Counted from the first letter of the stretch, positions 1-5,492 are shown. The stretch is 5,702 bases of DNA from Candidatus Iainarchaeum sp. (GCA_013331625.1 DUGC01000053.1:26719-32420), one strand, 5' to 3'. Made by a program: numbers and translations. The notes: generated by a model from the letters alone, not told the origin.

Positions 1-25
1 TTGCTTTTAATTCAGAAACCTTCAT
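1..25 (-). CDS. N-terminus of a divergent gene, cut by the window edge
   Basis: Only the first eight codons are visible and read MKVSELKA, continuing beyond the left edge. The start is supported by context: GTGAT lies at 31-35 with exactly 5 nt before the ATG, the same geometry as most starts in the operon to the right, and a TATA box lies at 61-69. Archaeal OB-fold single-stranded DNA-binding (RPA-like) proteins often start with MKVSEL or MKISDL followed by K-P-G-M, so that is one possible identity, but eight residues cannot establish it. It is divergent from the hydrolase-like gene that starts at 133. Confidence 0.5.
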
Positions 26-30
26 TGCAC

Positions 31-35
31 ATCAC
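31..35 (-). promoter_or_regulatory. Shine-Dalgarno of the left-edge gene
   Basis: On the minus strand this reads GTGAT, complementary to the usual archaeal 16S 3' end (AUCACCUCC), with 5 nt to the ATG at 25. It fixes the start of the truncated gene. Confidence 0.55.
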
Positions 36-60
36 TTTAACATTTTCGTTGTGAAAATCC

Positions 61-69
61 TTATAAATA
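61..69 (-). promoter_or_regulatory. TATA box, probably of the left-edge minus-strand gene
   Basis: The minus strand reads TATTTATAA, close to the archaeal TATA consensus. A start of transcription about 25 nt downstream would fall near 38-40, just ahead of the Shine-Dalgarno at 31-35, which fits a short leader. The element is nearly symmetric and could also act rightward, but a rightward transcript would start near 90 and leave a roughly 43-nt leader without a ribosome binding site. Confidence 0.5.
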
Positions 70-104
70 GGATAGGGACAAGGGGGGAAGGTGCGCCGCA
101 ATAG

Positions 105-114
105 TTAAATTTTA
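105..114 (+). promoter_or_regulatory. Possible TATA box for a leaderless hydrolase-like transcript
   Basis: The A/T-only stretch TTAAATTTTA is centred about 24 nt before the ATG at 133. That places the expected transcription start at or next to the start codon. The gene has no Shine-Dalgarno upstream (the bases just before the ATG are T-rich), so a leaderless mRNA is the simplest reading. The match to the TATA consensus is moderate. Confidence 0.4.
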
Positions 115-132
115 GGGCGATATTGTCTTTAT

Positions 133-915
133 ATGGTAAATATTGTCCTTTTGTGGAATGTGCATAAAAACGAGAATGAGGTAACGCAGGAAATGGCAGC
201 ACGCCTAAAAGAACAACTCTCAAAGCCGCCTTACAAAAATAATGTGGAAATATTTGGAGCGCCTGATGAACTGACCCTCTTTGGGTTTTACACAAAAACC
301 CCTGAAGGCCACTTTGAGGAGTATAGGGCATACTGCACAGAACTGATTCCTCATGTAAAATCCTTATTTCCCAATTCGGTCATAATTGATTTGCATGCTA
401 CCCCCGCCAGCCGGATGCTCATTCCGGTCCCCGGTCAAAATCCTAAAACCAATCTCTCGCGCATTGGCAAATGGCGCGCGGCAGAAAACGAATTAGGCAA
501 TTTCTCTTTTAAAGGTCAGCTGGAGCTTAGGCAGACGAATTTAGAAGGGGTTTATCTGGTTGAAATGCCTGCAGCATACAGGCCTGCAGGGCAGGGTTTC
601 CGATCTTTAGCGCCAAAAGATGCATTCCATCAAGAACATTTTATTCATGTAGCTGATCTAAAAAAGTCAAAGCGGTCCAACTATCTCCAGCCTGAAGTTG
701 TGTCAAAACTGGCACACCTGATCAATCAGCGGGTGAAAACGGACTTGCACATCTACCGGGCGCCACGCCGCGAGTCTCACAGGAAAAGAGTATTTCGCCC
801 ATGGAATCAATTAAGGGAAGACATTCTTGCCGGAAGGGCAAAACTCCCTCCAAGAGAACAAGCCCAAAAAGAAAGAATTGCAAGAAAGCTTGCAAAGTCA
901 AGGCGTGTCAGATGA
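133..915 (+). CDS. Putative aspartoacylase/AstE-like (M14-type) zinc hydrolase with a basic C-terminal tail
   Basis: This 260-residue protein is not one I can name. It shows the metal-site order of the aspartoacylase/succinylglutamate desuccinylase branch of M14 carboxypeptidase-like enzymes: HKNE (H11, E14) matching the family HGNE, DLHATP (H88) after the hydrophobic strand VII at 83-85, matching DLHNTT, and VEMP (E144) in the place of the catalytic Glu, followed by an AYRPAGQG stretch resembling EVGPQPQG of aspartoacylase. Spacings (77 and 56 residues) are shorter than but similar to the family. The DLNR substrate-binding motif normally found between the first two is not seen, so the substrate is unknown and may not be an N-acyl amino acid. 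Residues from about 209 to 260 are rich in Arg/Lys and could bind nucleic acid or ribosome; this is inference. No signal peptide or membrane segment. ATG at 133 is the only start after an in-frame TAA at 106-108. Its 3' end overlaps ftsY tail to tail. Confidence 0.6.
   Translation: MVNIVLLWNVHKNENEVTQEMAARLKEQLSKPPYKNNVEIFGAPDELTLFGFYTKTPEGHFEEYRAYCTELIPHVKSLFPNSVIIDLHATPASRMLIPVPGQNPKTNLSRIGKWRAAENELGNFSFKGQLELRQTNLEGVYLVEMPAAYRPAGQGFRSLAPKDAFHQEHFIHVADLKKSKRSNYLQPEVVSKLAHLINQRVKTDLHIYRAPRRESHRKRVFRPWNQLREDILAGRAKLPPREQAQKERIARKLAKSRRVR
866..895 (-). terminator. Terminator-like hairpin plus T-tract for the ftsY operon
   Basis: On the minus strand a perfect 7-bp stem (TTGCAAG / CTTGCAA, arms 889-895 and 878-884, 4-nt loop CTTT) begins 12 nt after the ftsY stop codon and is followed directly by TTCTTTCTTTTT (877-866). 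Stem plus T-rich tract is what an intrinsic terminator looks like; in archaea the T-rich tract alone can suffice. It lies inside the last codons of the convergent hydrolase-like gene, where it encodes part of the basic tail. Confidence 0.55.
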
Positions 916-2389
916 CCCTCTCAATTATGAATTCGGGCTTAAACTCCAAAAGGTCAGAATACCTTTGCCCCGTTCCTACAAATATTATCGGCTTTTTGAG
1001 CGCATAGAGCAGTGATATTGCAGTGCCCCCTTTTGCGTCAGTGTCAATTTTTGTCAGTACAAAGCCGTCAATCCCTATGGCTTTGTCAAATTCGCCTGCC
1101 TGCTGCAAAAGCGCCTGCCCCGTGTAGGCTTCCCCCACATAGATTTTGACATCCGGTTTTATGACCCTTTCAATTTTTTTAAGCTCTTCAAGCAGGTTGG
1201 TGTTGGTTTCCTGCCTTCCTGCAGTGTCAATCAGGACAAAATCAATCCCTTTGGCCTGCGCCGCTTTCACGGCATCAAATGCCACTGCTGCAGGGTCGGA
1301 GCCATAGTTGTGCTTTACCACTTTCACGCCCAATGCGTTTGCATGCGTCTCGAGCTGCTCGATGCTCGCTGCGCGGAAAGTGTCCCCTGCCGCAAGTATC
1401 ACGCTTTTTCCATTAGACATCAGATAATTTGCGACTTTTGCTATAGTAGTGGTTTTTCCCGCCCCATTGGGCCCTAAAAAAAGGATTTTCACTGGTTTTT
1501 TCCTGATTTCGAGCAGGTCGATATGGGCGCTTCCCATTACCGCTGCGAGTGACGCCTTCACTTCGGATTTCAGAAATCCGCTCACATCCCCGTTTGCCGC
1601 AATTTCCTTTCCCACAAGTCTTGAGCGCAGCTCTGCTACAATTGCCTGCGCCGCATCAAGTTCGACATCGGATTCGAGCAAACTCAGCTCAAGCTCGTCA
1701 AAGAATTCCTGAGTATCCTTTCCGGAAATTTTGATTTTTCCCCCTAAAATTCCGCCGAGTTTTGTGAGTATCCCCGTCTTTGCCTTAAGTTCCCGCTTTT
1801 CCCCGCCGCGCACCTCCCTGATTTTTTCAATCGGCATGCGGTCCTCCCCTGCAATGTCGATTCCGTGCTGCTTTTGTGCGTTGGTTTGCGGGCGCTCTAT
1901 ATCCGGTTTATCCCCGGTTTGCGCTAAGGCTTTTTCTTCCCCGCGGGTTTGCTGCGCAGGGTTTGCGGGGCCGGCTTGTGGCAAAGGCGCGGTTGCCTGC
2001 GCAGGCAGCTTTGGGGGCCTGATCCCTTTTTTAATTTCAGGGGCAGTTTTCTGGCGGCCAAGAGCCCCTTTTTCCTCTCCCTTCTTTTTGAGTCCCTGGA
2101 TTTCCTTTTCCGGTCCGGATTTTTCCCCTTTGTTTTCAGCAATTTCCCCCCGGGCCTTTTTGGCAGGAATTTCTTTTTCAGCTGCTTTTTGGAGGATTTG
2201 CTTTTCAGGAACTTCAGTTTTGCTTTCCTGAAATGTCTGCGTTTCATTCTGCTCTTTTTGCCGGGCAACCTGATGCTCTGCGGCCTGCGGGCTATCCTCT
2301 TGCGGTTTCCCTTCCGATCCTTTGCCCTGCAGCGTCTCCTTTACTTTTTCTGTGAAAGCGGAGATCTTTTTTTTGAGGAAATCGAACAT
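908..2389 (-). CDS. ftsY: FtsY, signal recognition particle receptor GTPase
   Basis: FtsY docks the SRP-ribosome-nascent chain complex at the membrane and, with SRP54 (Ffh), hydrolyses GTP to hand the chain to the Sec translocon. The 493-residue protein has an N-terminal amphipathic start (MFDFLKKKIS, typical of archaeal FtsY), then a Lys/Glu/Gln/Pro/Ala-rich low-complexity region to about residue 195, then the N domain (about 203-290, with LELSLLESDVEL) and the G domain: P-loop GPNGAGKTTT at 306-315, DTFRAAS at 336-342, DTAGR at 388-392, TKID at 446-449, and GTGQRYSDL at 472-480 in place of the usual GVGE. The roughly 195-residue region before the NG core recalls the bacterial A domain and is longer than in many archaea. 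It follows prefoldin alpha by 4 bp with no clear Shine-Dalgarno, so it may depend on coupled translation. Its TGA stop lies within the end of the convergent gene (8-bp overlap). Confidence 0.96.
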   Translation of the reverse strand: MFDFLKKKISAFTEKVKETLQGKGSEGKPQEDSPQAAEHQVARQKEQNETQTFQESKTEVPEKQILQKAAEKEIPAKKARGEIAENKGEKSGPEKEIQGLKKKGEEKGALGRQKTAPEIKKGIRPPKLPAQATAPLPQAGPANPAQQTRGEEKALAQTGDKPDIERPQTNAQKQHGIDIAGEDRMPIEKIREVRGGEKRELKAKTGILTKLGGILGGKIKISGKDTQEFFDELELSLLESDVELDAAQAIVAELRSRLVGKEIAANGDVSGFLKSEVKASLAAVMGSAHIDLLEIRKKPVKILFLGPNGAGKTTTIAKVANYLMSNGKSVILAAGDTFRAASIEQLETHANALGVKVVKHNYGSDPAAVAFDAVKAAQAKGIDFVLIDTAGRQETNTNLLEELKKIERVIKPDVKIYVGEAYTGQALLQQAGEFDKAIGIDGFVLTKIDTDAKGGTAISLLYALKKPIIFVGTGQRYSDLLEFKPEFIIERVI

Positions 2390-2393
2390 AAAA

Positions 2394-2843
2394 TTAAGCT
2401 TGCCTTTGCTTTGAGAGGTATTGCCTGCCTGCAGAAAGCACCTGCTCGAGCTGGTTTATGCGTGCAATGGTTTTTTGCTGCTCGGCCCCGATCCCTTCAA
2501 GGTTCTTGTCAAGCGCCCCGATCTTTGCTGAAAGCGCCTTGGAAATGTCCTGGTTTGGCTTTTCCCTGAATGCATTCCCGGCAATCGATGTGAGCGCTTT
2601 TGAATTTTCCTCAATGCTTGCCTGCACGAATACCCCTGCGCCAAGGTTGATCAGCGCTTTTTCCCCTTTTTCTGTCCTGGATATTTCTTCAAGGGCATCA
2701 TGGGCGGCAGCAAGCTCGTTGCGGAATGACTGGATCGATGATATGCGCCTGTTGATCTCCGAGAGCTTTTGCCTCTCCTGCGCTGAAAGCTGCAGCAGCT
2801 GGTTTCCCGTCAGCGTCACTTTCTGCTCGTTTTGTCCGGCCAT
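2394..2843 (-). CDS. pfdA: Prefoldin alpha subunit
   Basis: Prefoldin is a cytosolic hexamer (two alpha, four beta) that captures unfolded nascent chains and passes them to the thermosome. The 149-residue protein has the usual alpha-subunit plan: a long N-terminal coiled coil (about 13-58), a beta-hairpin region rich in small and hydrophobic residues (about 61-95, with INLGAGVFVQASIEEN at 65-80 matching the family LGAGVFVKAKI), and a C-terminal coiled coil (about 97-145). The length is normal for the family. GTGAT at 2849-2853 sits 5 nt before the ATG and contains the TGA stop of the LX gene, so the two are probably translated in a coupled way. Location just upstream of ftsY is the usual archaeal order. 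Confidence 0.93.
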   Translation of the reverse strand: MAGQNEQKVTLTGNQLLQLSAQERQKLSEINRRISSIQSFRNELAAAHDALEEISRTEKGEKALINLGAGVFVQASIEENSKALTSIAGNAFREKPNQDISKALSAKIGALDKNLEGIGAEQQKTIARINQLEQVLSAGRQYLSKQRQA

Positions 2844-2849
2844 CGAAGA

Positions 2850-3038
2850 TCACTCTTTTTTCCCGCTCACTTCTTTTATTGCTATCGCGTTCCTCTTTAC
2901 CTTGTGCTTTGAGCCGATCAGCGAGAATGTCTTTTCGCGCGCGTAGTTCTCATTTTGGGCGCTGACCTCTTTTGAGAATTTCTTCATCTCGCCCCTGTCT
3001 TGGTATGTTCCGCTTATTGTGAATGTTTTCTCTTCCAC
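2850..3038 (-). CDS. rplX: Large-subunit ribosomal protein LX (L18ae/L20a family)
   Basis: This small archaeal 50S protein corresponds to one domain of eukaryotic L18a. The 62 residues from the chosen start match the family: a first strand TFTISGTYQ (5-13), FSKEVSAQNENYAREK (21-36), and the hallmark GSKHKVKR (42-49), followed by a final strand AIAI. Two in-frame GTG starts exist. The upstream one at 3047 overlaps the aif6 stop but has a G-rich stretch directly against it with no spacing; the one at 3038 has GGAGTGAG 4 nt ahead of it and gives the N-terminal length usual for the family, so I prefer 3038. The gene lies between aif6 and prefoldin alpha, its standard archaeal place. Confidence 0.88.
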   Translation of the reverse strand: MEEKTFTISGTYQDRGEMKKFSKEVSAQNENYAREKTFSLIGSKHKVKRNAIAIKEVSGKKE

Positions 3039-3042
3039 GTTC

Positions 3043-3050
3043 CTCACTCC
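3043..3050 (-). promoter_or_regulatory. Shine-Dalgarno that decides the LX start
   Basis: The minus strand reads GGAGTGAG, a near match to GGAGGTGA, ending 4 nt before the GTG at 3038. It contains the aif6 stop codon TGA (3046-3044). It supports initiation at 3038 and not at the GTG at 3047. Confidence 0.55.
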
Positions 3051-3706
3051 CCTGATAGTCCCTCATCAATTTTTGAAAGCTCGATCCCCGACGTATTCTG
3101 CCCTGCAATAGCGCCCTTGGTATTTGCAATCACGCTGTTTCCGACAAAAAGGTCGCCGTAGTTTGCAGTTGTCGTCCTTCCCCCCACCTTGAGTATCTTC
3201 TGCACCCTTTCAAACTCCTTTTCCCTGATATTGGGGTGGGCGATAAGCCCTTTATTTGTTACTGTTAGGCTCGCTCCCGCAAGGTCATTGTCTGCAACCT
3301 TCATCCTCTCAAATTTAATGCCAAAAAAGCCCTTCAGCTCATCGAGCCCCTCATCATCTATAAGGGGGCTTGCAATCCCGCCGTTCCTGTTGAGGGCTAT
3401 GAGGTTTCCGGTGGATGTGAATCCCCCAAGCTTTAGCACTTCAATGCCCTGCGATTCAAGTCCGGAAACCTCAATATCTTCAATGATGCTTGAGGCCGCG
3501 ATTTTTCGCCCAAGGCCCCTGGACAGGACCCCCAATAGGGAACTGTTGCCGATATTTGCCCTGATAACGCTCACCCCAAGCTGCTGCTCGAGGGTTTGGA
3601 CTTCCTTTGGGAGCGCCGAGTGGGGGGCAAGTGCGATTTCCTCAGTCACTGTGCAGAATACGCCCACATAAGGGGAGCTTTTTATTGTCCCCCTTGTAAA
3701 GTTCAT
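3044..3706 (-). CDS. eif6: Translation initiation factor 6 (aIF6), 50S anti-association factor
   Basis: aIF6 binds the intersubunit face of the 50S subunit and blocks premature joining with the 30S; it is also linked to late 50S maturation. At 220 residues it has the normal length for the five-fold pseudo-symmetric pentein fold. The internal repeats are visible: YVGVFCTVTEEIALAP (13-28), GNSSLLGVLSRG (53-64), GNLIALNRNGGIASPLI (100-116), GASLTVTNKGLIAHPN (144-159) and GNSVIANTKGAIAGQ (189-203). A GGAGG at 3714-3718, 7 nt before the ATG, serves as ribosome binding site; this differs from the GTGAT type used by neighbours. It follows L31e by 16 bp, the longest spacer in the operon, and its stop codon lies in the LX ribosome binding site. 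Confidence 0.95.
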   Translation of the reverse strand: MNFTRGTIKSSPYVGVFCTVTEEIALAPHSALPKEVQTLEQQLGVSVIRANIGNSSLLGVLSRGLGRKIAASSIIEDIEVSGLESQGIEVLKLGGFTSTGNLIALNRNGGIASPLIDDEGLDELKGFFGIKFERMKVADNDLAGASLTVTNKGLIAHPNIREKEFERVQKILKVGGRTTTANYGDLFVGNSVIANTKGAIAGQNTSGIELSKIDEGLSGE

Positions 3707-3722
3707 TCAAGGCCCTCCGCTT

Positions 3723-4163
3723 TCAGGCGGTCTTCCTCTTTATTCCGCTTGCCTTTGCCGCCTCTTCCTTGGCTTTCTTGTCCTCAAGTTTGCGTTTTTG
3801 CGCCTCTTCCTCTTCGTTTGCGCCTTCTTCTTTTTTCTCCTCTTTTTTTGCTGTCTTCTTTTCCTTCTTTTTCTTTTCCTCTTGGCGCTTTTTGAGGTAT
3901 TCCGGCAGCGACTTGCCGCCTTCCATAAACACCCTTACGTTATCATCCTCTTTGAGCAGTGTCGCCTTGATCATCTTGGGGATGTTTTTTGAGTGCTTGT
4001 GCAAAAATTCATTCACTTCATTTGACACAAAGACTTTCTTTGTCCTCACATGCTTCCAGCAGAATTTCTTGATCTGGCGCAGTGCCTTGCGTGTGCGGTC
4101 TTTTGGCGCGAACTGGAATGCCGTGCTAAGGTTTATCGTGTAGTTTGCCTGTTCTCCCTTCAT
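3723..4163 (-). CDS. rpl31e: Large-subunit ribosomal protein L31e with a long charged C-terminal tail
   Basis: L31e lies on the 50S surface next to the polypeptide exit tunnel. The family core occupies about residues 5-82: YTINLSTAF near the start, the basic helix KDRTRKALRQIKKFCWKHV (21-39), then KVFVSNEVNEFLHKHSKNIP (43-62) and a last strand DNVRVFME. Archaeal L31e proteins are usually 80-100 residues; this one has 146, because residues 83-146 form a Lys/Glu-rich, probably helical extension with runs of K and E. Its ATG overlaps the L39e stop as ATGA, and GTGAT lies at 4169-4173 with 5 nt to the start. Confidence 0.9.
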   Translation of the reverse strand: MKGEQANYTINLSTAFQFAPKDRTRKALRQIKKFCWKHVRTKKVFVSNEVNEFLHKHSKNIPKMIKATLLKEDDNVRVFMEGGKSLPEYLKKRQEEKKKKEKKTAKKEEKKEEGANEEEEAQKRKLEDKKAKEEAAKASGIKRKTA

Positions 4164-4435
4164 TTGTGATCACTCGTCTTGGTCTTTAGCATCCTGCTCT
4201 TGTTTTTCCTGCCGCTCTTTGCGTGCTTTGTGTTCGCGCTCCTGCCCTGCTCTTTTTGGGTTTTCCGGAATTCATTGCCAAAGTTTGTCTCCCTCCAGTG
4301 CCTCTTCGCCTTTTTGTTCCAAATGCGCTTTCCGGCCTTCTGGAGTATCCATGCAGGTGCATTTATCGCTCCTGACCCTGTCCTTTTGCGGACTGCTATC
4401 AGGAATTCCTTTTCCTCTTGTGTCTTCCTTCCCAT
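4160..4435 (-). CDS. rpl39e: Large-subunit ribosomal protein L39e with an unusual C-terminal extension
   Basis: L39e lines part of the nascent-chain exit tunnel in archaea and eukaryotes. The family signature is present: APAWILQKAG (26-35) matching VPAWVMLKT, then NKKAKRHWRE (40-49) matching NPKRRHWRR. Normal L39e is about 50 residues and ends close to the HWRR motif, whereas this protein runs on for about 42 more residues (50-91), rich in Lys, Arg, Ser, Thr and Asn. The start is firm: GTGAT at 4441-4445 lies 5 nt before the ATG, and the TGA stop of the preceding PDCD5-like gene is inside it. The reading frame of the extension is real in the sense that its stop overlaps the L31e start as ATGA, leaving no room for an unlinked gene. 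Confidence 0.87.
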   Translation of the reverse strand: MGRKTQEEKEFLIAVRKRTGSGAINAPAWILQKAGKRIWNKKAKRHWRETNFGNEFRKTQKEQGRSANTKHAKSGRKNKSRMLKTKTSDHK

Positions 4436-4441
4436 TTTTGA

Positions 4442-4759
4442 TCACTTTCTCTTGATATTTATCTCCCTGTTCCCTTTAAGCTGCAATAAAATCTGCTTTA
4501 CTTCCCCGTCATTGAGTTTTTCCTTGACATATCCCCTTTGTGCAAGCGACATTATTGACTGGAATGCCTTCATGTAAAGCTCTTTATTCACAAGTTTTAC
4601 ATTTCCAAGCCTTGCCATTGCATCCTCGTTTAGGAACCTGCGCAGGACGCTTTGCATCTTTGCCTGTGTATCAAGTTCCTTTTCCGCTGCCTCCCTTTGC
4701 TTTAAGTACTGCTCTTTGAGCTCCTCAAGCTTATTTTGCCTCTGGTCCTGCTCTTCCAT
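4442..4759 (-). CDS. PDCD5/TFAR19-family DNA-binding protein
   Basis: This is the archaeal homologue of human PDCD5, a small helical-bundle protein with reported DNA-binding ability; in eukaryotes it also interacts with the chaperonin CCT. The archaeal cellular role is not settled. The 105 residues show a charged N-terminal helix (1-33) and the conserved core: VLRRFLNEDAMARLGNVKLV (38-57), where the family has ILTPEARERLARVRLV, then SLAQRGYVKEKLNDGEVKQIL (71-91) and the typical basic ending REINIKRK. Length is a little below the usual 110-120. The start overlaps the end of S19e by 29 bp, with GTGAG at 4765-4769 and 5 nt to the ATG. Position between S19e and L39e is the standard archaeal arrangement. 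Confidence 0.92.
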   Translation of the reverse strand: MEEQDQRQNKLEELKEQYLKQREAAEKELDTQAKMQSVLRRFLNEDAMARLGNVKLVNKELYMKAFQSIMSLAQRGYVKEKLNDGEVKQILLQLKGNREINIKRK

Positions 4760-5438
4760 CCCCGCTCACTTTGTGCTCTTTTGGTTTTTGTTCAGCGTCC
4801 TTTTGCCCTTTTTGCTGTTCAGCGTCTGGGGCTAGGCCCTTTTGCGGCTGAATCTGGGGTTTTTGGGCCCCCTGCTCCTGCCTTTTGGGCGGCATTGGCC
4901 GCTGGTCGCGCTTGATTCCTGTATCTTTTTTTGGCTCTTCAGGCTTTGGCGCAAGTGCCTTAGCCCTGTTGGCGGCCCTTTTTTCAGTTTCCATTTGTGC
5001 ATGCTGCTCTTCTTTTTTGAGCATGTCATTAAACGCAATCTGGCAGTTCTTTGCCTTTTCAAACAGCAGTTTTTCCCCCTTGGCGGAAACTTTCCTTCCC
5101 TTCTTTTCCTTTGTCAGGAGGCCTTCCTTTTCAAGCAGCTGGAGGCATGTCCTTATCACTTTGCCCGATGCCTTCATTTTCTTTTCAGGCCTCACGCCGC
5201 GGTTCTTCCTGCCGCCGTAATATGTGCGCAGCTTGCCGGTTCCGGTAATGCCGTCCTTGTAAGTCCTGTAGAGCACGCTTCCCATCCGCGTGTAGAACCA
5301 GTCGGGATTGTTGGGGGCGCGTTCCTTGTGTGCGCCTGTCTTTGCAAACTCTGTAAATGAGGGCTTTTTTACCTTTGCCTTGAAGTCCTTTGCAAGCTCT
5401 TCAATGAGCATTGCTGCGGGCACGTCATATATTCCCAT
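4731..5438 (-). CDS. rps19e: Small-subunit ribosomal protein S19e with a long low-complexity C-terminal tail
   Basis: S19e is a winged-helix protein of the 30S head; its eukaryotic counterpart is needed for small-subunit maturation. Numbered from the ATG at 5438, the 235-residue protein opens with MGIYDVPAAMLIEELA, as the family does, followed by PDWFYTRMGSVLYRTY (45-60), GTGKLRTYYGGRKNRGVRP (66-84) and the recognition-helix region GKVIRTCLQLLEKEGLL (92-108). The family usually ends near 150 residues; here residues from about 146 to 235 are an added Lys/Gln/Glu/Pro-rich tail. An in-frame GTG at 5447 would add three residues, but it is part of the Shine-Dalgarno AAGGTGA (5444-5450), so 5438 is the likely start. 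The tail's coding sequence passes through the next gene's ribosome binding site and 29 bp into it. First gene of the operon. Confidence 0.93.
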   Translation of the reverse strand: MGIYDVPAAMLIEELAKDFKAKVKKPSFTEFAKTGAHKERAPNNPDWFYTRMGSVLYRTYKDGITGTGKLRTYYGGRKNRGVRPEKKMKASGKVIRTCLQLLEKEGLLTKEKKGRKVSAKGEKLLFEKAKNCQIAFNDMLKKEEQHAQMETEKRAANRAKALAPKPEEPKKDTGIKRDQRPMPPKRQEQGAQKPQIQPQKGLAPDAEQQKGQKDAEQKPKEHKVSGDGRAGPEAK

Positions 5439-5443
5439 TTTTT

Positions 5444-5450
5444 TCACCTT
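5444..5450 (-). promoter_or_regulatory. Shine-Dalgarno that decides the S19e start
   Basis: The minus strand reads AAGGTGA, complementary to the archaeal 16S 3' end, with 5 nt to the ATG at 5438. It includes the alternative GTG start at 5447, which argues against use of that codon. Confidence 0.65.
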
Positions 5451-5478
5451 GTTTTTGAGTTAGTTTTGGTTCTTTTTG

Positions 5479-5492
5479 TCCCTTTTCAGGGA
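5479..5492 (-). promoter_or_regulatory. Leader hairpin 3 with a GAAA tetraloop
   Basis: On the minus strand TCCCT-GAAA-AGGGA gives a 5-bp stem closed by a GNRA-class tetraloop. The stable loop type exists only in minus-strand RNA (the plus strand has TTTC), which again points to a structured S19e mRNA leader. It ends 29 nt before the Shine-Dalgarno. Confidence 0.45.

Noticed and set aside
32..331. Open frame of 99 codons on the minus strand
   Set aside because: It lies antisense to the hydrolase-like gene and across its promoter, its composition is not protein-like, and the true minus-strand start at 25 is better supported.
568..589. CCTGCAG present twice, 15 bp apart, inside the hydrolase-like gene
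   Set aside because: It is a short chance repeat coding Pro-Ala-type residues in the conserved E144 region; there is no sign of a mobile element or recombination site.
801..1015. Two short plus-strand frames across the end of the hydrolase-like gene
   Set aside because: They are alternate-frame shadows overlapping both the hydrolase tail and the end of ftsY, with no ribosome binding site or recognisable motif.
1449..2569. Several plus-strand frames of up to about 200 codons opposite ftsY and prefoldin
   Set aside because: They are antisense shadows of the purine-rich, stop-poor coding strand, rich in Phe/Ser/Leu/Pro, without motifs; ftsY on the other strand is unambiguous.
3039..3047. GTG at 3047 as the LX start
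   Set aside because: There is no spacing between the G-rich stretch and this codon; the GTG at 3038 has the proper Shine-Dalgarno distance and the family-typical N-terminus.
2458..3895. Plus-strand frames opposite prefoldin, LX, aIF6 and L31e
   Set aside because: These are antisense shadows of well-identified genes; the Phe/Leu/Ser runs mirror the Lys/Glu codons of the real genes.
4160..4435. L39e as a fusion of two separate genes or a frameshifted gene
   Set aside because: The frame is continuous, there is no internal ribosome binding site ahead of a start in the extension, and its stop overlaps the L31e start in the usual ATGA manner. It is best read as one extended protein.
4842..5360. 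Plus-strand frame of 172 codons opposite S19e
   Set aside because: It is antisense to S19e; the apparent hydrophobic segments come from the complement of Lys/Glu/Gln codons and are not evidence for a membrane protein.
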